A DNA stretch of 64,000 nt, taken from Nostoc sp. LPT (GTDB taxonomy: Bacteria; Cyanobacteriota; Cyanobacteriia; Cyanobacteriales; Nostocaceae). How positions within the stretch are numbered: position 1 is the stretch's first letter; every line of letters starts with the position of its first letter. The notes beneath the pieces are model-generated. The model did no database searches, was not told the DNA's origin, and saw nothing but the letters and a program-made list of their open reading frames with translations. This document shows positions 52,978 through 62,249 of the stretch, piece by piece. The DNA lies in the NCBI RefSeq assembly GCF_017115165.1, contig NZ_JABXKF010000188.1, forward strand, positions 45,139 to 109,138. Reading direction: 5' to 3'. A program made the position numbers and the translations under genes.

Positions 52978-54006
52978 CTAAGTGTAAGAAATAGTTTGAT
53001 TGATTTTATTCCAAAGTTTTTTGATAAATCGATTGCTTCTAGCCGCTATAGTGGGTGGCTTTAATTGCTTCGGTTTTTGCTCTGGTTGCTTCAGAAAGCG
53101 ATAGTGTAAAAATTCATTTTTGTAACGAATATCAACATCTTCACCTTTACACAAGCGGGCAAATCCAATAGCAGAATAGCCCATATAGTGAAGGCGATGA
53201 ATTGGTTTTAATCCCTGTTGGTTATAAAGAACATTATCAATGTTCACAAATGGATTGGCATTAGCACAGTTGCCAGTTCTATCTTCACCATCGGGACTGA
53301 GTGTAAAATTAAATAGTGGTCGAGCAATTCTGAAAGTCATGTAACTAAATAAATCTGCGTCACACCACCAAGCGATTTCGTTAATCCATTCGACTTCCTT
53401 ATCTTCTATCAATCGCTTTTTGAGTATTTTTAATTCTTCAACGCCTAAAATACCCTTTTTTGAACCAAAAAAACTAGAACAGTGTATTTCTCGTCTGATT
53501 TCAGATTCAGGCAAAGACATTTTTTGTTCTAACTTCGGCAAGTCGAAAGCTGCAACTGAAGTTTGTTTTGTGTGTTCCCAGTCATCAAACACAAAGTCGT
53601 ATTGGTCTAGTTTTTCTAAAACCTTATCCAGCTTATTCATTGCCAAACTATCAGCATCATAAAATACAAATCTTTCAAACTCACCGTCAAAAGCAGACAT
53701 TTTTCTGATTAAATTATTTTTTTTGTTCCATTCGATAGAAGGTTTATTTTTTCGGTTATTTCTTGGATAAGCGTTCCAAACTTGAATGGCAAAATCCTCC
53801 CATTTTTTGATCGAGCTTTTATCGTCAAACAGGGTGACATTAGGTCGAGAACGTATCTCCTGCTTAACTCGTTTTAAGCGGTCATCATAGGGAATAATAC
53901 AAATCGGAATATCTGGACTAACATTCACCTCAATACTATTTAGCAAAGCTACTAGTTGGTCAAATACCACGTCATTAGCAAGTGTGTAAATTCCAAAATT
54001 ATCCAT
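52978..54006 (-). CDS. Npun_R2821/R2822-type glycosyltransferase-like protein
   Basis: About 342 aa from the start at 54006 (MDNFGIYTLANDVVFDQLVALLNSI). The frame is open to 54087 but that part lacks conservation. Resembles a cyanobacterial family sometimes named after Npun_R2821/R2822, related to GT-A sugar transferases: PDIPICIIPYDDRLKRV, FVFYDADSLAMNKLD (DxD), CSSFFGSKKG, and a C-terminal LYNQQGLKPIHRLHYMGYSAIGFARLC. Function unknown but likely glycan assembly with the following GT2 gene. Confidence 0.8.
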   Translation of the reverse strand: MDNFGIYTLANDVVFDQLVALLNSIEVNVSPDIPICIIPYDDRLKRVKQEIRSRPNVTLFDDKSSIKKWEDFAIQVWNAYPRNNRKNKPSIEWNKKNNLIRKMSAFDGEFERFVFYDADSLAMNKLDKVLEKLDQYDFVFDDWEHTKQTSVAAFDLPKLEQKMSLPESEIRREIHCSSFFGSKKGILGVEELKILKKRLIEDKEVEWINEIAWWCDADLFSYMTFRIARPLFNFTLSPDGEDRTGNCANANPFVNIDNVLYNQQGLKPIHRLHYMGYSAIGFARLCKGEDVDIRYKNEFLHYRFLKQPEQKPKQLKPPTIAARSNRFIKKLWNKINQTISYT

Positions 54007-54087
54007 TGTAATAAATTTTTTTGATCTTTGATTTACTGAGTAAAGCCAATTCTCTGTGAAGCTGCACATCATTTCCACCGCTCCCAA

Positions 54088-54826
54088 CCTTCCCGAACTC
54101 GCGGGAAGTGCCGCAGGTGGTGGGGTTATTTCTACACATCTTTATACAGAATTGGTCTAAGGCGAATAACACGATCGCTATTTTTTGACCGATTATTCTC
54201 AAATAAATACACATTTTTAACTTTATGCGGAAACTTTATGCGGAAAATAAGGAGCAAACTATTTTGGTTAGTTTGGATGATACTAAACATTACCCACCTA
54301 CTTAGAAGTGCCTAAAACCTAGCTATTAAACAATTGCCTCCTAGAGAATAATCTCAGGAACCCGGCGGTTCCCACACCCCAACTTATTTGCAGTTGCAGA
54401 TGTGACTTTAATAATTGACATTTCCCATTCCCGATTTCCCATTGTCTCTAGAGCTTGCTTCTGAGAGTTGTCTATGATAGTTTGCTAACTAGTCTCAAGT
54501 ACAGTAACTCAATCAAACTACCGTACTTTGTTGAACACTATCGTTGATATAGCCGAAGGAGTGCAGAGTTAAGAGTACTTAAGTACTTTAGCAAATATAT
54601 GACAACTGGAAAAGCCAATCTTGCCGATTCAGAAGTAGATACCTGACATAAACCTGAATTTTTCAAATCATCCAGAGCATTTTTGATCGACCAAGCGCTT
54701 GCTGCGATCGCACTCAACAAAATCGCCAACTTAGTTTCCTGAACTTGGTAGCAAGGATAGCACCCTACAATGAATATACGTATGCAAACTATTTACAACC
54801 GTAAAGTCAAAGGCGGAGGCTAAACG
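54088..54826. other. Intergenic region
   Basis: About 740 bp. Contains a hairpin CTTCCCG-AACTCG-CGGGAAG at 54089-54108 and unremarkable AT-rich sequence. A 63-aa open frame (54538-54729, minus) shows no family signs and is not supported. The MFS gene promoter lies toward the right end, with a GGAGG ribosome site at 54815-54819. Confidence 0.35.
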
Positions 54827-56284
54827 TTGGCACAATTCCAAGCAGAACCTCTGGCTTTATCAGGTTCGCAAAAAAATTGGGTCTTACTCGGTGTCGGACT
54901 TGGGGTATTCATGTCTACCCTGGATGTAGGCATCATTAATGTTGCTTTGCCCACATTGGTGAAAGCCTTTAACACCAGTTTTCCTACCACCCAATGGGCT
55001 GTATTGAGTTACCAGTTGGTCAGTTCCGGTTTAGTTTTGGGAGCAACCCGCTTGGGGGATATGTGGGGTAAGAAGTCCTTATACCAGGGGGGACTTATTC
55101 TGTTTACTTTCAGTTCGCTGTTGTGTGGTTTTGCACCGGGTATTGAGTGGTTGATTGGCTTTCGGGCACTTCAAGGACTAGGCGCTGTGTTCATTTCTGG
55201 GCTTGGTTTAGCAATCATCACAGAAGTTTTTCCCTCTTCCGAACGAGGTCGGGCTGTTGGCGTCATCGGTAGTGTAGTGTCACTGGGAATTGCTTTTGGC
55301 CCCTCTGCTGGCGGATTGCTTTTAAGCTGGTCAGGCTGGCATAGTATATTCTTCATCAATGTACCCTTGGGGATTATCGCTAGTTTCTTAATAGCTCGCG
55401 TGGTGCCACCTTCTGCACGCATTGAGGGCAAACAGAAATTTGACTTTTTGGGAGCCATATTAGCTTTATTGACTCTGGGTAGTTTTGGTTTAGGTATGAC
55501 GCTAGGGCAAAGCCAGGGCTTTGGCAGTACCAATGCATTAGTATTATTAGCGATCGCTGCCGTAAGTTTCATTACATTTTTGGTAGTTGAAGCGATTTTA
55601 AAGCAGCCACTACTAGAGCTAAAGCTGTTTCGCAATCTTCAATTGAGTATGGGTTTGCTAAGTGGCTGGCTAGCATTCATTGTTATTGGCGGTTCGCTAC
55701 TCATCGTCCCTTTCTTTCTAGAAAGCGTCAAGCATTATCCGACAGTAAAAGTAGGGCTATTACTAGCTGTATCACCTGTACTTAGTGGATTAATTGCCCC
55801 TCTAGCTGGAATACTTTCAGACCGTTTTGGGGCTCGACTAATCAGTTCAATTGGGCTGGGGTTGATGATTGGTGGCTGTCTGGGGATCAGCACCTTTGAT
55901 GCTCAAATTACTGAGCTAGGCTATGTATCGCGCTATTTTATTTACGGCATTGGTCTAGGTTTATTTCAATCGCCCAATAACAGCACTGTTATGGGATCGG
56001 TACCGAGAGAGCGGCTAGGGATTGCTTCTGGGCTGCTGTCTTTGTCACGTACCTCAGGGAACACCGTAGGAGTTTCTCTAATTGGGGCAGTATTTGGAGC
56101 CTTAATCGCTAGTATGTCTGCGGGTGCAGATGTCTCTGTTGCTCCTCCTGATGCGATCGTTGCGGGGTTTCAAGGAACTTTTCGCTTTGCAGCCCTAATA
56201 CTGTGTGGGGCAGCAGTTGCATCTGTTTTGAGGATCGGTAAGAGGCAGGAAGGGGAGGCAGGGGGGCAGGGAAAGAATAATTAA
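54827..56284 (+). CDS. MFS drug-exporter-like transporter (DHA2 type, 14-TM)
   Basis: A 485-aa integral membrane protein with about 14 TM helices. Family signatures: GVFMSTLDVGIINVALPTL (TM1), GATRLGDMWGKKSLY (motif A), GLGAVFISGLGLAIITEVFP (motif B region) and SVVSLGIAFGPSAGGLL (motif C of antiporters). Exports a hydrophobic compound in exchange for protons; substrate unknown. The TTG start at 54827 is supported by a GGAGG site 7 bp upstream and by the N-terminus of the protein. A GGCAGGAAGGGG-type repeat forms the C-terminal tail. An SDR gene follows after 40 bp. Confidence 0.92.
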   Translation: MAQFQAEPLALSGSQKNWVLLGVGLGVFMSTLDVGIINVALPTLVKAFNTSFPTTQWAVLSYQLVSSGLVLGATRLGDMWGKKSLYQGGLILFTFSSLLCGFAPGIEWLIGFRALQGLGAVFISGLGLAIITEVFPSSERGRAVGVIGSVVSLGIAFGPSAGGLLLSWSGWHSIFFINVPLGIIASFLIARVVPPSARIEGKQKFDFLGAILALLTLGSFGLGMTLGQSQGFGSTNALVLLAIAAVSFITFLVVEAILKQPLLELKLFRNLQLSMGLLSGWLAFIVIGGSLLIVPFFLESVKHYPTVKVGLLLAVSPVLSGLIAPLAGILSDRFGARLISSIGLGLMIGGCLGISTFDAQITELGYVSRYFIYGIGLGLFQSPNNSTVMGSVPRERLGIASGLLSLSRTSGNTVGVSLIGAVFGALIASMSAGADVSVAPPDAIVAGFQGTFRFAALILCGAAVASVLRIGKRQEGEAGGQGKNN

Positions 56285-56324
56285 TGCCCAATGCCCAATA
56301 TTCAATCATTAAGGAGTTAAATAA

Positions 56325-57074
56325 ATGACAGGTAAATTAGAAGGAAAAGTGGCAATTATCACTGGGGCTTCAGCGGGAATTGGAGAAGCAACAGCGATCG
56401 CTTTGGCTTCAGTTGGGGCAACAGTAGTACTCGCTGCTAGGCGTGGCGATCGCATTCAGGCATTAGCAGAACGTATCGAAGCTAGTGGTGGCAAGGCATT
56501 GCCTATTGTCACTGATGTAACTGATGAAACCCAGGTAAATAACTTGGTGGCAAAGGCCAATGCAGAATTGGGAAGGGTCGATATCCTCGTAAATAATGCC
56601 GGGATTGCCTTGCTAGGAACTATTGAAGCTGGAAATAGCTCAGACTGGCGGCGATCGTTTAACCTCAACGTATTAGGACTTTTATATGCTACTCATGCTG
56701 TTTTACCTCTGTTGAAAGCACAAAAATCGGGGCATATAGTCAATATTTCCTCAGTAGCAGGCCGGACAGCGCGCGCGGGGATCGGTGTTTACAATGCTAC
56801 CAAATGGGGTGTTAATGCCCTCTCGGAAGCATTGCGCCAAGAAGTCCACAAAGACAACATCCGCGTCACGATAATCGAACCTGGTTTGGTGGATACGGAA
56901 ATTGATAACCAAATTACCGATCCTGTTGCCAAACAACGGATTCAAGAACGACGCAATTCAATTCAACCCCTGCAAAGTGAAGATATTGCAGCTGCGATCG
57001 TTTACGCTCTTACGCAACCGCCGCGCGTTAATGTCAACGAAATCCTCATCCGACCAACGGGACAAGAACATTAA
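56325..57074 (+). CDS. Short-chain dehydrogenase/reductase
   Basis: A 249-aa NAD(P)-dependent oxidoreductase with Rossmann motif TGASAGIGEA (TGxxxGxG), the NNAG segment, and the catalytic Ser in VNISSVAGR plus Tyr-x-x-x-Lys (YNATK). A ribosome site AAGGAG precedes the ATG by 7 bp. Similar to SDR family enzymes of the EcFabG-like cluster; substrate unknown. It follows the MFS exporter by 40 bp and probably shares its transcript. Confidence 0.93.
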   Translation: MTGKLEGKVAIITGASAGIGEATAIALASVGATVVLAARRGDRIQALAERIEASGGKALPIVTDVTDETQVNNLVAKANAELGRVDILVNNAGIALLGTIEAGNSSDWRRSFNLNVLGLLYATHAVLPLLKAQKSGHIVNISSVAGRTARAGIGVYNATKWGVNALSEALRQEVHKDNIRVTIIEPGLVDTEIDNQITDPVAKQRIQERRNSIQPLQSEDIAAAIVYALTQPPRVNVNEILIRPTGQEH

Positions 57075-57077
57075 AAT

Positions 57078-57298
57078 AATTCGTAATTCGTAATTCGTAG
57101 TTCGTAATTCAAGCATTAAGCGTAGGTTGGGTTGAACAACGCCAGACCCAACACCCAGGTGAATATTAGGTCTCATCCTTAGACCCAACCTAAAAAATTT
57201 ATTGCACAATTTTAGGGATTGATCGAGCGATCGCCATTTTGATTTTTCGTATGTTGGACGCTCAGGCTATGACCTAGAAATTTACTACTAGAAATTTA
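57078..57298. repeat. AATTCGT repeats and inverted element
   Basis: At 57078-57110 TAATTCG-type heptamers, then an element TAGGTTGGGTTGAAC...CCCAACCTA (about 57124-57193) with complementary ends, of a class common between Nostoc genes. Convergent gap between the SDR and the SorC-type regulator. Confidence 0.6.
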
Positions 57299-58291
57299 CT
57301 AAATTTTAGAAAGAATCGCTTGGGCGGCGGCTTCGTCGGTAATCAATCCTGTAATTAACTTGCCATACAGAGCAGCCAAAATCGCCTCTGCCTTTCTCAC
57401 ACCGCCTGCCACACCAATAATCAGTCGATGAGCCGGTTGTTCAAGAGCTACACTGGCAACCCGACTGTTTGTCCCTTGTTGTAGTAATACTCCACGATCG
57501 CTGTAAGCCCAACCTGCAATTTCTCCTACTGCTCCCAGTTCAATCAATTTAGCTACCTCATCGTCATTGATGAAGCCGTCTTGATGTAACGGAGCATTCC
57601 AGGCTATGTGACTAATTCCGACAAAGGTTGCTTTGGCTTGCTCTGCAAGAGTTTTGACGGCGATAAACGATCGCTGAGTCTGCAAAAGTTCTCGTTCTTC
57701 AATGCTAGTGGCGACAACGGGAGTCGGCACTGCGTAAGCTTGGGAACCGACGCGATCGGATAAATGCATAACCACTTCGTGGCGACCTGCACGCCCAGAG
57801 TGGGACATATTGCCAATAATTGACACAATCTTATGCTGGGGTTGGTTCATTGAGGGTATCTGCTCCACCATTGTTCGCAATGTGCGACCTGATGACAACG
57901 CCAGTATGGTTGGGGTTTTAGCCATCAGATAAGCCTCTAGGTGAGTGGCAGCACCGACACCAATTCCGTATAATGTATCACCACTACCTGCGTCAGTTGG
58001 TACTACTTCACAAAGTGACAGAGCAAAGCGATCGCGTAACGACTCAGCCAGAGTAATGCATTCACTCAGGGGATGATCGAGTCGAAATTTAATCAATTTT
58101 TCACTGACTGCCAGTGCCACTAAGCGTTGTGCAGCTTGCCGGGACACATTGAGCTTGGCGGCAATTTCTTCTTGCGTATTGCCGGCGATGTAATAGAGCC
58201 AAGCAGCATGAGCAGCCAGGTCTAATTTGCGAGACCGAAAGGGCAAGCCAGCTTTGCTGGCATCGCGCCGCTCCAAAAAAGGTTGTCCCAT
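57299..58291 (-). CDS. SorC-family sugar-binding transcriptional regulator
   Basis: A 330-aa DNA-binding repressor/activator. N-terminal helix-turn-helix (about residues 25-65, NTQEEIAAKLNVSRQAAQRLV) and a C-terminal sugar-phosphate-binding domain of the SorC/DeoR-related type, with VVPTDAGSGDTLYGIGVGAATHLEAYL, TILALSSGRTL and KIVSIIGNMSHSGR. Expected effector: a sugar or polyol phosphate. It lies next to the SDR and upstream of the mannitol-type dehydrogenase and xylulokinase genes and probably controls them; operator sites were not identified. Confidence 0.9.
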   Translation of the reverse strand: MGQPFLERRDASKAGLPFRSRKLDLAAHAAWLYYIAGNTQEEIAAKLNVSRQAAQRLVALAVSEKLIKFRLDHPLSECITLAESLRDRFALSLCEVVPTDAGSGDTLYGIGVGAATHLEAYLMAKTPTILALSSGRTLRTMVEQIPSMNQPQHKIVSIIGNMSHSGRAGRHEVVMHLSDRVGSQAYAVPTPVVATSIEERELLQTQRSFIAVKTLAEQAKATFVGISHIAWNAPLHQDGFINDDEVAKLIELGAVGEIAGWAYSDRGVLLQQGTNSRVASVALEQPAHRLIIGVAGGVRKAEAILAALYGKLITGLITDEAAAQAILSKI

Positions 58292-58392
58292 ATACTACCT
58301 GCAAAAACTATGTATCTGTCAAAGGTATGATTGCCTTTTTTAGAGAATATGCCCAATGATATAATCTTTGCTCAATTATTTTTAAATTTCTA

Positions 58393-59193
58393 TTATCCCC
58401 CAGTAACCTCCAAGTTAAAGCCAGTAATGTAGCTTGCCTCTTCGCTCATCAAAAACGCTACCCCATTCGCCACTTCTGACAAACTTCCCAAACGCCGCAT
58501 TGGCACGGAATTGATCATCTGTTGCTCAACTACCTTGGGATCGGCATCAAAGTATTGTGACCCTACTGCTGCTTGTAATTCGGTTTGCCGCGTCCACATA
58601 AAACCAGGGCCGATGAGCGCAGGCGAGAGCGCATTCACGCGAATGCCGTAGGGAGCCAAGTCTTTTGCTGCCGTTTGAGTAATTCCAATCACCGCAAACT
58701 TAGAAGCGGCATAAGCCAACATATTTGGCGGCCCAACCACCCCTGCATAACTCGCCATATTAACGATCGCGCCTCCACCTGCATCGCGTAATTGCTGTGC
58801 AGCCGCCTTGAGAATGTGGAAAACGCCGACAACGTTAATGTCAATCACCTTTTGAAAGTCGTCTTCAGGATATTCGTCAGTCTTGGCAAACACTCCTTGA
58901 TAACCCGCATTATTAAATACATAGTCGATCCGCCCAAGCTGCTCTATAGCGCCAGTAAAAGCTTTGGCAACATCATCACTAGCTGTAACATCACAGCGAA
59001 ACGTGCTAACTGGAACGTTGTAACCTTTTAGTTCCCCAGCCACATCTGCCATTTTCGGTTCATTCAAATCTAGCAAGGCTATTCCTGCGCCATTAGCAGC
59101 AAAACGGTGTGCAGTTGCCTTGCCAATATCTCCCGCACCGCCAGTAATTAGGATCGTCTTACCTGCAAACTGATAAGTTGCTTTTGCCGTCAT
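58393..59193 (-). CDS. Short-chain dehydrogenase, likely polyol (sorbitol-type) dehydrogenase
   Basis: 266 aa with TGGAGDIGKA, NNAG, catalytic Ser in VNMASYAG and YAASK. In SmoS-type gene groups this position is held by a sorbitol dehydrogenase, but SDR substrate specificity cannot be read directly, so the name is contextual. It is read on the minus strand, toward the SorC regulator, and divergently from the mannitol dehydrogenase run. The two directions share the 150-bp gap up to the ABC-importer scar, which could hold a joint operator. Confidence 0.88.
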   Translation of the reverse strand: MTAKATYQFAGKTILITGGAGDIGKATAHRFAANGAGIALLDLNEPKMADVAGELKGYNVPVSTFRCDVTASDDVAKAFTGAIEQLGRIDYVFNNAGYQGVFAKTDEYPEDDFQKVIDINVVGVFHILKAAAQQLRDAGGGAIVNMASYAGVVGPPNMLAYAASKFAVIGITQTAAKDLAPYGIRVNALSPALIGPGFMWTRQTELQAAVGSQYFDADPKVVEQQMINSVPMRRLGSLSEVANGVAFLMSEEASYITGFNLEVTGG

Positions 59194-59327
59194 AGATTCA
59201 ACCTCTTATTGAAGAATTGTTGCAAATGGTGGTGATGAAAATCAGATTGGTATGATTTCTATTATTGAGCTTTTGCCCAAAATTAGAGCATAAAATCAAA
59301 AGTTTATTTTGTTCGGTTTTTTACTTT

Positions 59328-59625
59328 AAAGGAGTTATGCGATGCGTATTCGCCGCTTCGCTAAAGTGCTAGCTGCATTTCTGGCTTAGGCGGAGAAACC
59401 TTTCTCTACATCAAAATTACGGGTGGCGAAACCATAGTTGTGCAAACAGACGGAGATAATCCGGCTAAAATGCACGATTACATTCCTATTTACATTAACG
59501 GTGAGCTTTGCCATTTGTTCGCTCGCGACAGTGAAGCCATTCCCAAAGTTCATCGTCACCACCTAACCCAAAATGAATCCCATGAACAGCAATATCAGCA
59601 CAGACTCAGCAATCAAGCTGAATGA
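59328..59625 (+). pseudogene. Deletion scar of a polyol ABC importer: SBP start joined to ATPase C-terminus
   Basis: A good ribosome site AAAGGAG (59328-59334) precedes an ATG at 59342 coding MRIRRFAKVLAAFLA and then a stop: the beginning of an export signal of the kind that starts a periplasmic binding protein. In another frame, from about 59365, the same DNA reads SGLGGETFLYIKITGG..., then PIYINGELCHLFARDSEAIP to 59625. That resembles the C-terminal regulatory (TOBE/MalK-like) domain of sugar ABC ATPases. In polyol operons the order is binding protein, two permeases, ATPase, then mannitol dehydrogenase, which here follows directly. A deletion of the middle would give exactly this structure. 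The importer is therefore probably lost. Confidence 0.65.
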
Positions 59626-61078
59626 AGCATCTCTGTCCCATTTAGGAAATAACGTTCGCGTACCCAATTACGATCGCCATCAAATTACTAACGGTATTGT
59701 CCATATCGGTGTGGGTGGGTTCCATCGCGCACATCAGGCTTTATACCTTGATAATTACTTTCATCAAAATCCCGCTAGTAAATGGGGAATCTGCGGGATT
59801 GGGCTACTAGAATTCGACAAACGGATGCGGGATGCACTGAAATCACAAGATTGTTTGTATACGTTAGTGGAAAGATCACCATCAGGCGATCGCGCTCGTG
59901 TGATTGGAGCAATTACAAAATATTTGTTTGCCCCAGATAACTGCCAAGCAGTAATTGATACCTTAGCAGCTCCCAATTGCCGCATCGTTACCCTCACCAT
60001 TACTGAAGGAGGCTATTACTATATTGAAGGTAGCGGTGAATTCGATGCCAATCACCAAACAATTCAGTATGATTTGCAGCATCCCGACGAGCCAATAGGA
60101 GTATATGGCTTTTTGACAGCAGCCCTCGACCGCCGCCGTCAACAGGGAATTGCACCGTTTACTGTATTATCATGCGACAATCTCCAAGGCAACGGCAACA
60201 TTGCCCGCAAAATGTTAACCGCATTTGCCGAAATGCAAAACCCAGAATTGGGACGTTGGGTAGCCGAACAGGTAGCCTTTCCTAACTGCATGGTCGATCG
60301 CATTACTCCCGCCACCACCCCAGCAGATATCAAAATGGTGGCGGAACAGTTTAATATCGATGATGCTTTTCCAGTTGTTGCCGAACCGTTTCTTCAGTGG
60401 GTAGTCGAAGACAATTTCAGCGCAGGTAGACCCGATTGGGAATCAGTTGGCGTGCAGATGACCAGCGATGTCCATCCCTACGAGATGATGAAAATCCGGC
60501 TACTCAACGCCAGTCACTTGTTGATTGGCTATCTCGGCACTTTGACAGGGTACACTTACGTTCATGAGGTGATGGCAGATCCATTGATTCGGCAAGCCGT
60601 CGATAACTTGATGGCAGAAGTTACGCCAACACTGCAATCTGTACCGGGGATTGATTTGGACGATTACAAAAAAACCTTAATTGAACGTTTTGCTAATCCG
60701 AAGATTCGCGATCAACTGCCGCGCCTTTGCTTGAATAGCTCCGCCAAAATGCCAAAATTTGTTTTAGGCTCAGTCCGTGACGCGCTACGCAAAGGTGGGG
60801 CGATTGATTACATGAGCCTCACGGTTGCTGCTTGGTTCCGTTACCTGAATGGATACGATGACCAAGGTAACTCCATCCCGATTGATGACCCAATAGCAGG
60901 TACTTTGACTCAACTAGCTCATTCTAGTGGTTCCGATGCCAAACCGTTGCTCAACCTGACTGAGATTTTTGGCGATTTATCGCAGTCGCCTTTTGCCGAT
61001 GCAGTTGCGAACCATTTACGCAGATTGTATGAGTTTGGAGCTAAAGAAACATTAGTCCGATTCTTAGAGAAAACTTAA
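59573..61078 (+). CDS. Mannitol/polyol dehydrogenase (long-chain family)
   Basis: A 501-aa NAD-dependent polyol dehydrogenase that oxidises mannitol, arabitol or a similar polyol to the 2-ketose. Signatures: the N-terminal VHIGVGGFHRAHQALYLDNY, TITEGGYY, LSCDNLQGNG, and the catalytic MKIRLLNASHLLIGYLG. The reading begins inside the end of the ABC ATPase fragment (52-bp overlap), suggesting translational coupling in the ancestral operon. Starts at 59573 or 59582 are both possible and lack a good ribosome site. Followed by a metallophosphoesterase gene and then xylulokinase. Confidence 0.92.
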   Translation: MNPMNSNISTDSAIKLNEASLSHLGNNVRVPNYDRHQITNGIVHIGVGGFHRAHQALYLDNYFHQNPASKWGICGIGLLEFDKRMRDALKSQDCLYTLVERSPSGDRARVIGAITKYLFAPDNCQAVIDTLAAPNCRIVTLTITEGGYYYIEGSGEFDANHQTIQYDLQHPDEPIGVYGFLTAALDRRRQQGIAPFTVLSCDNLQGNGNIARKMLTAFAEMQNPELGRWVAEQVAFPNCMVDRITPATTPADIKMVAEQFNIDDAFPVVAEPFLQWVVEDNFSAGRPDWESVGVQMTSDVHPYEMMKIRLLNASHLLIGYLGTLTGYTYVHEVMADPLIRQAVDNLMAEVTPTLQSVPGIDLDDYKKTLIERFANPKIRDQLPRLCLNSSAKMPKFVLGSVRDALRKGGAIDYMSLTVAAWFRYLNGYDDQGNSIPIDDPIAGTLTQLAHSSGSDAKPLLNLTEIFGDLSQSPFADAVANHLRRLYEFGAKETLVRFLEKT

Positions 61079-61254
61079 CCAGATGAAAGCCGCGACCTTT
61101 CAAGGTGGCTCAAAATATTGGTGAAAAAATCCTTTTCTAACCTCGTGTTACAGAAAGAAAAAACGGGATTTTTAAAGTCACCTTGAAAGGGTCTAGACAA
61201 TGGTACAATTACATCTTGTATTATTTTTAGATAATTTCCGAAATATTTCAAATA

Positions 61255-62103
61255 ATGTTAATAAAAAAGAAGATAAGAAAGTGGCTATTTATTCTACTTG
61301 CTATCAGTGTTACCTTTTGTTTACTGATTCTGTATGCTTTTATCATTGAGCCGAATCGTTTCGTCGTCACACGTCATCAACTAAATCAACAATTCGCTTC
61401 TAACAATAATAGTTTTAAGATTGTTCAAATTAGCGACCTCCATCTCAAACAATTTAACAATCGGGCACAACATATTGCCGAACAAGTTAATAAACTTAAC
61501 CCAAATGTTGTACTATTTACTGGAGATTCGGTTGATAAAGTCGAACAGCTTGATGGATTTGATCGCTTTTTGTCGCTCCTTGACAAGCAAACAGCTAAGT
61601 ATGCAATTATGGGTAATTGGGAATATTGGGCAGGTGTTGATTTAAAACATTTGACAAAAATCTATGCCACTTATAATTGCCGCTTATTAGTTAATGAAAG
61701 CATTTTACATAACTACGGCGATCGCTCTATATTAATTACGGGATTAGATGATTTAGTCAGCAAACCCGATTTAATCAAATCACTCCAAGGTCTTCGCCCT
61801 CAACAAAACCATTTATTACTTGCCCACTCACCAGCATATCGAGATTCATTTTCAAGTGATGAGTTAGCAAAGATAACACAATACAAACCACAATATATGT
61901 TATCAGGACATACTCATGGCGGACAATTATCATTATTTGGCTTTGCTCCTTTACGTCCGCCTGGTAGCGGACGTTATGTCAGTGGTTGGTATCGAGATGG
62001 TGTGATTGCCATGTACGTATCACGTGGACTAGGAGTTTCGGTTTTACCAGTGAGAATGGGTGTAGTCCCAGAGATTAGCTATTTTGAGTGGTTTCTGAAC
62101 TAG
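61255..62103 (+). CDS. Membrane-anchored metallophosphoesterase
   Basis: A 282-aa protein of the YaeI/LpxG-like calcineurin-type phosphoesterase group. One N-terminal TM helix (LFILLAISVTFCLLILYAFII), then the metal-binding motifs QISDLHLKQF, FTGDSVD, GNWEYWAG, LLAHSP and GHTHGGQLSL. These suit a two-metal phosphodiesterase acting at the membrane, for example on lipid precursors. It stands between the polyol dehydrogenase and the xylulokinase, but its role there is not obvious, and its AT-rich coding sequence suggests a different history. Confidence 0.9.
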   Translation: MLIKKKIRKWLFILLAISVTFCLLILYAFIIEPNRFVVTRHQLNQQFASNNNSFKIVQISDLHLKQFNNRAQHIAEQVNKLNPNVVLFTGDSVDKVEQLDGFDRFLSLLDKQTAKYAIMGNWEYWAGVDLKHLTKIYATYNCRLLVNESILHNYGDRSILITGLDDLVSKPDLIKSLQGLRPQQNHLLLAHSPAYRDSFSSDELAKITQYKPQYMLSGHTHGGQLSLFGFAPLRPPGSGRYVSGWYRDGVIAMYVSRGLGVSVLPVRMGVVPEISYFEWFLN

Positions 62104-62249
62104 GCTTGATTTTTTAGCGACATAGCATTATGTCAACACCTTCTACTGGACTGGCGTAGTTATAAAAATATAGAAATCAGAGTGGGGTCTTAAATATATG
62201 TAAACTGCTGTAAGATTGCCGATTTAGGATTAAGAATTTGGAGGGGCAA

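Noticed and set aside
54538..54729. 63-aa minus-strand frame
   Set aside because: No ribosome site, no family and no conservation clue; the sequence lies in a mostly non-coding gap.
55171..55635. 154-aa minus-strand frame inside the MFS gene
   Set aside because: Shadow frame lacking domain features; the plus frame is a clear 14-TM transporter.
59440..59625. Fragment read as a real small gene (61 aa)
   Set aside because: Its frame continues upstream without a start and matches only the C-terminus of an ABC ATPase; interpreted as part of a deletion scar.
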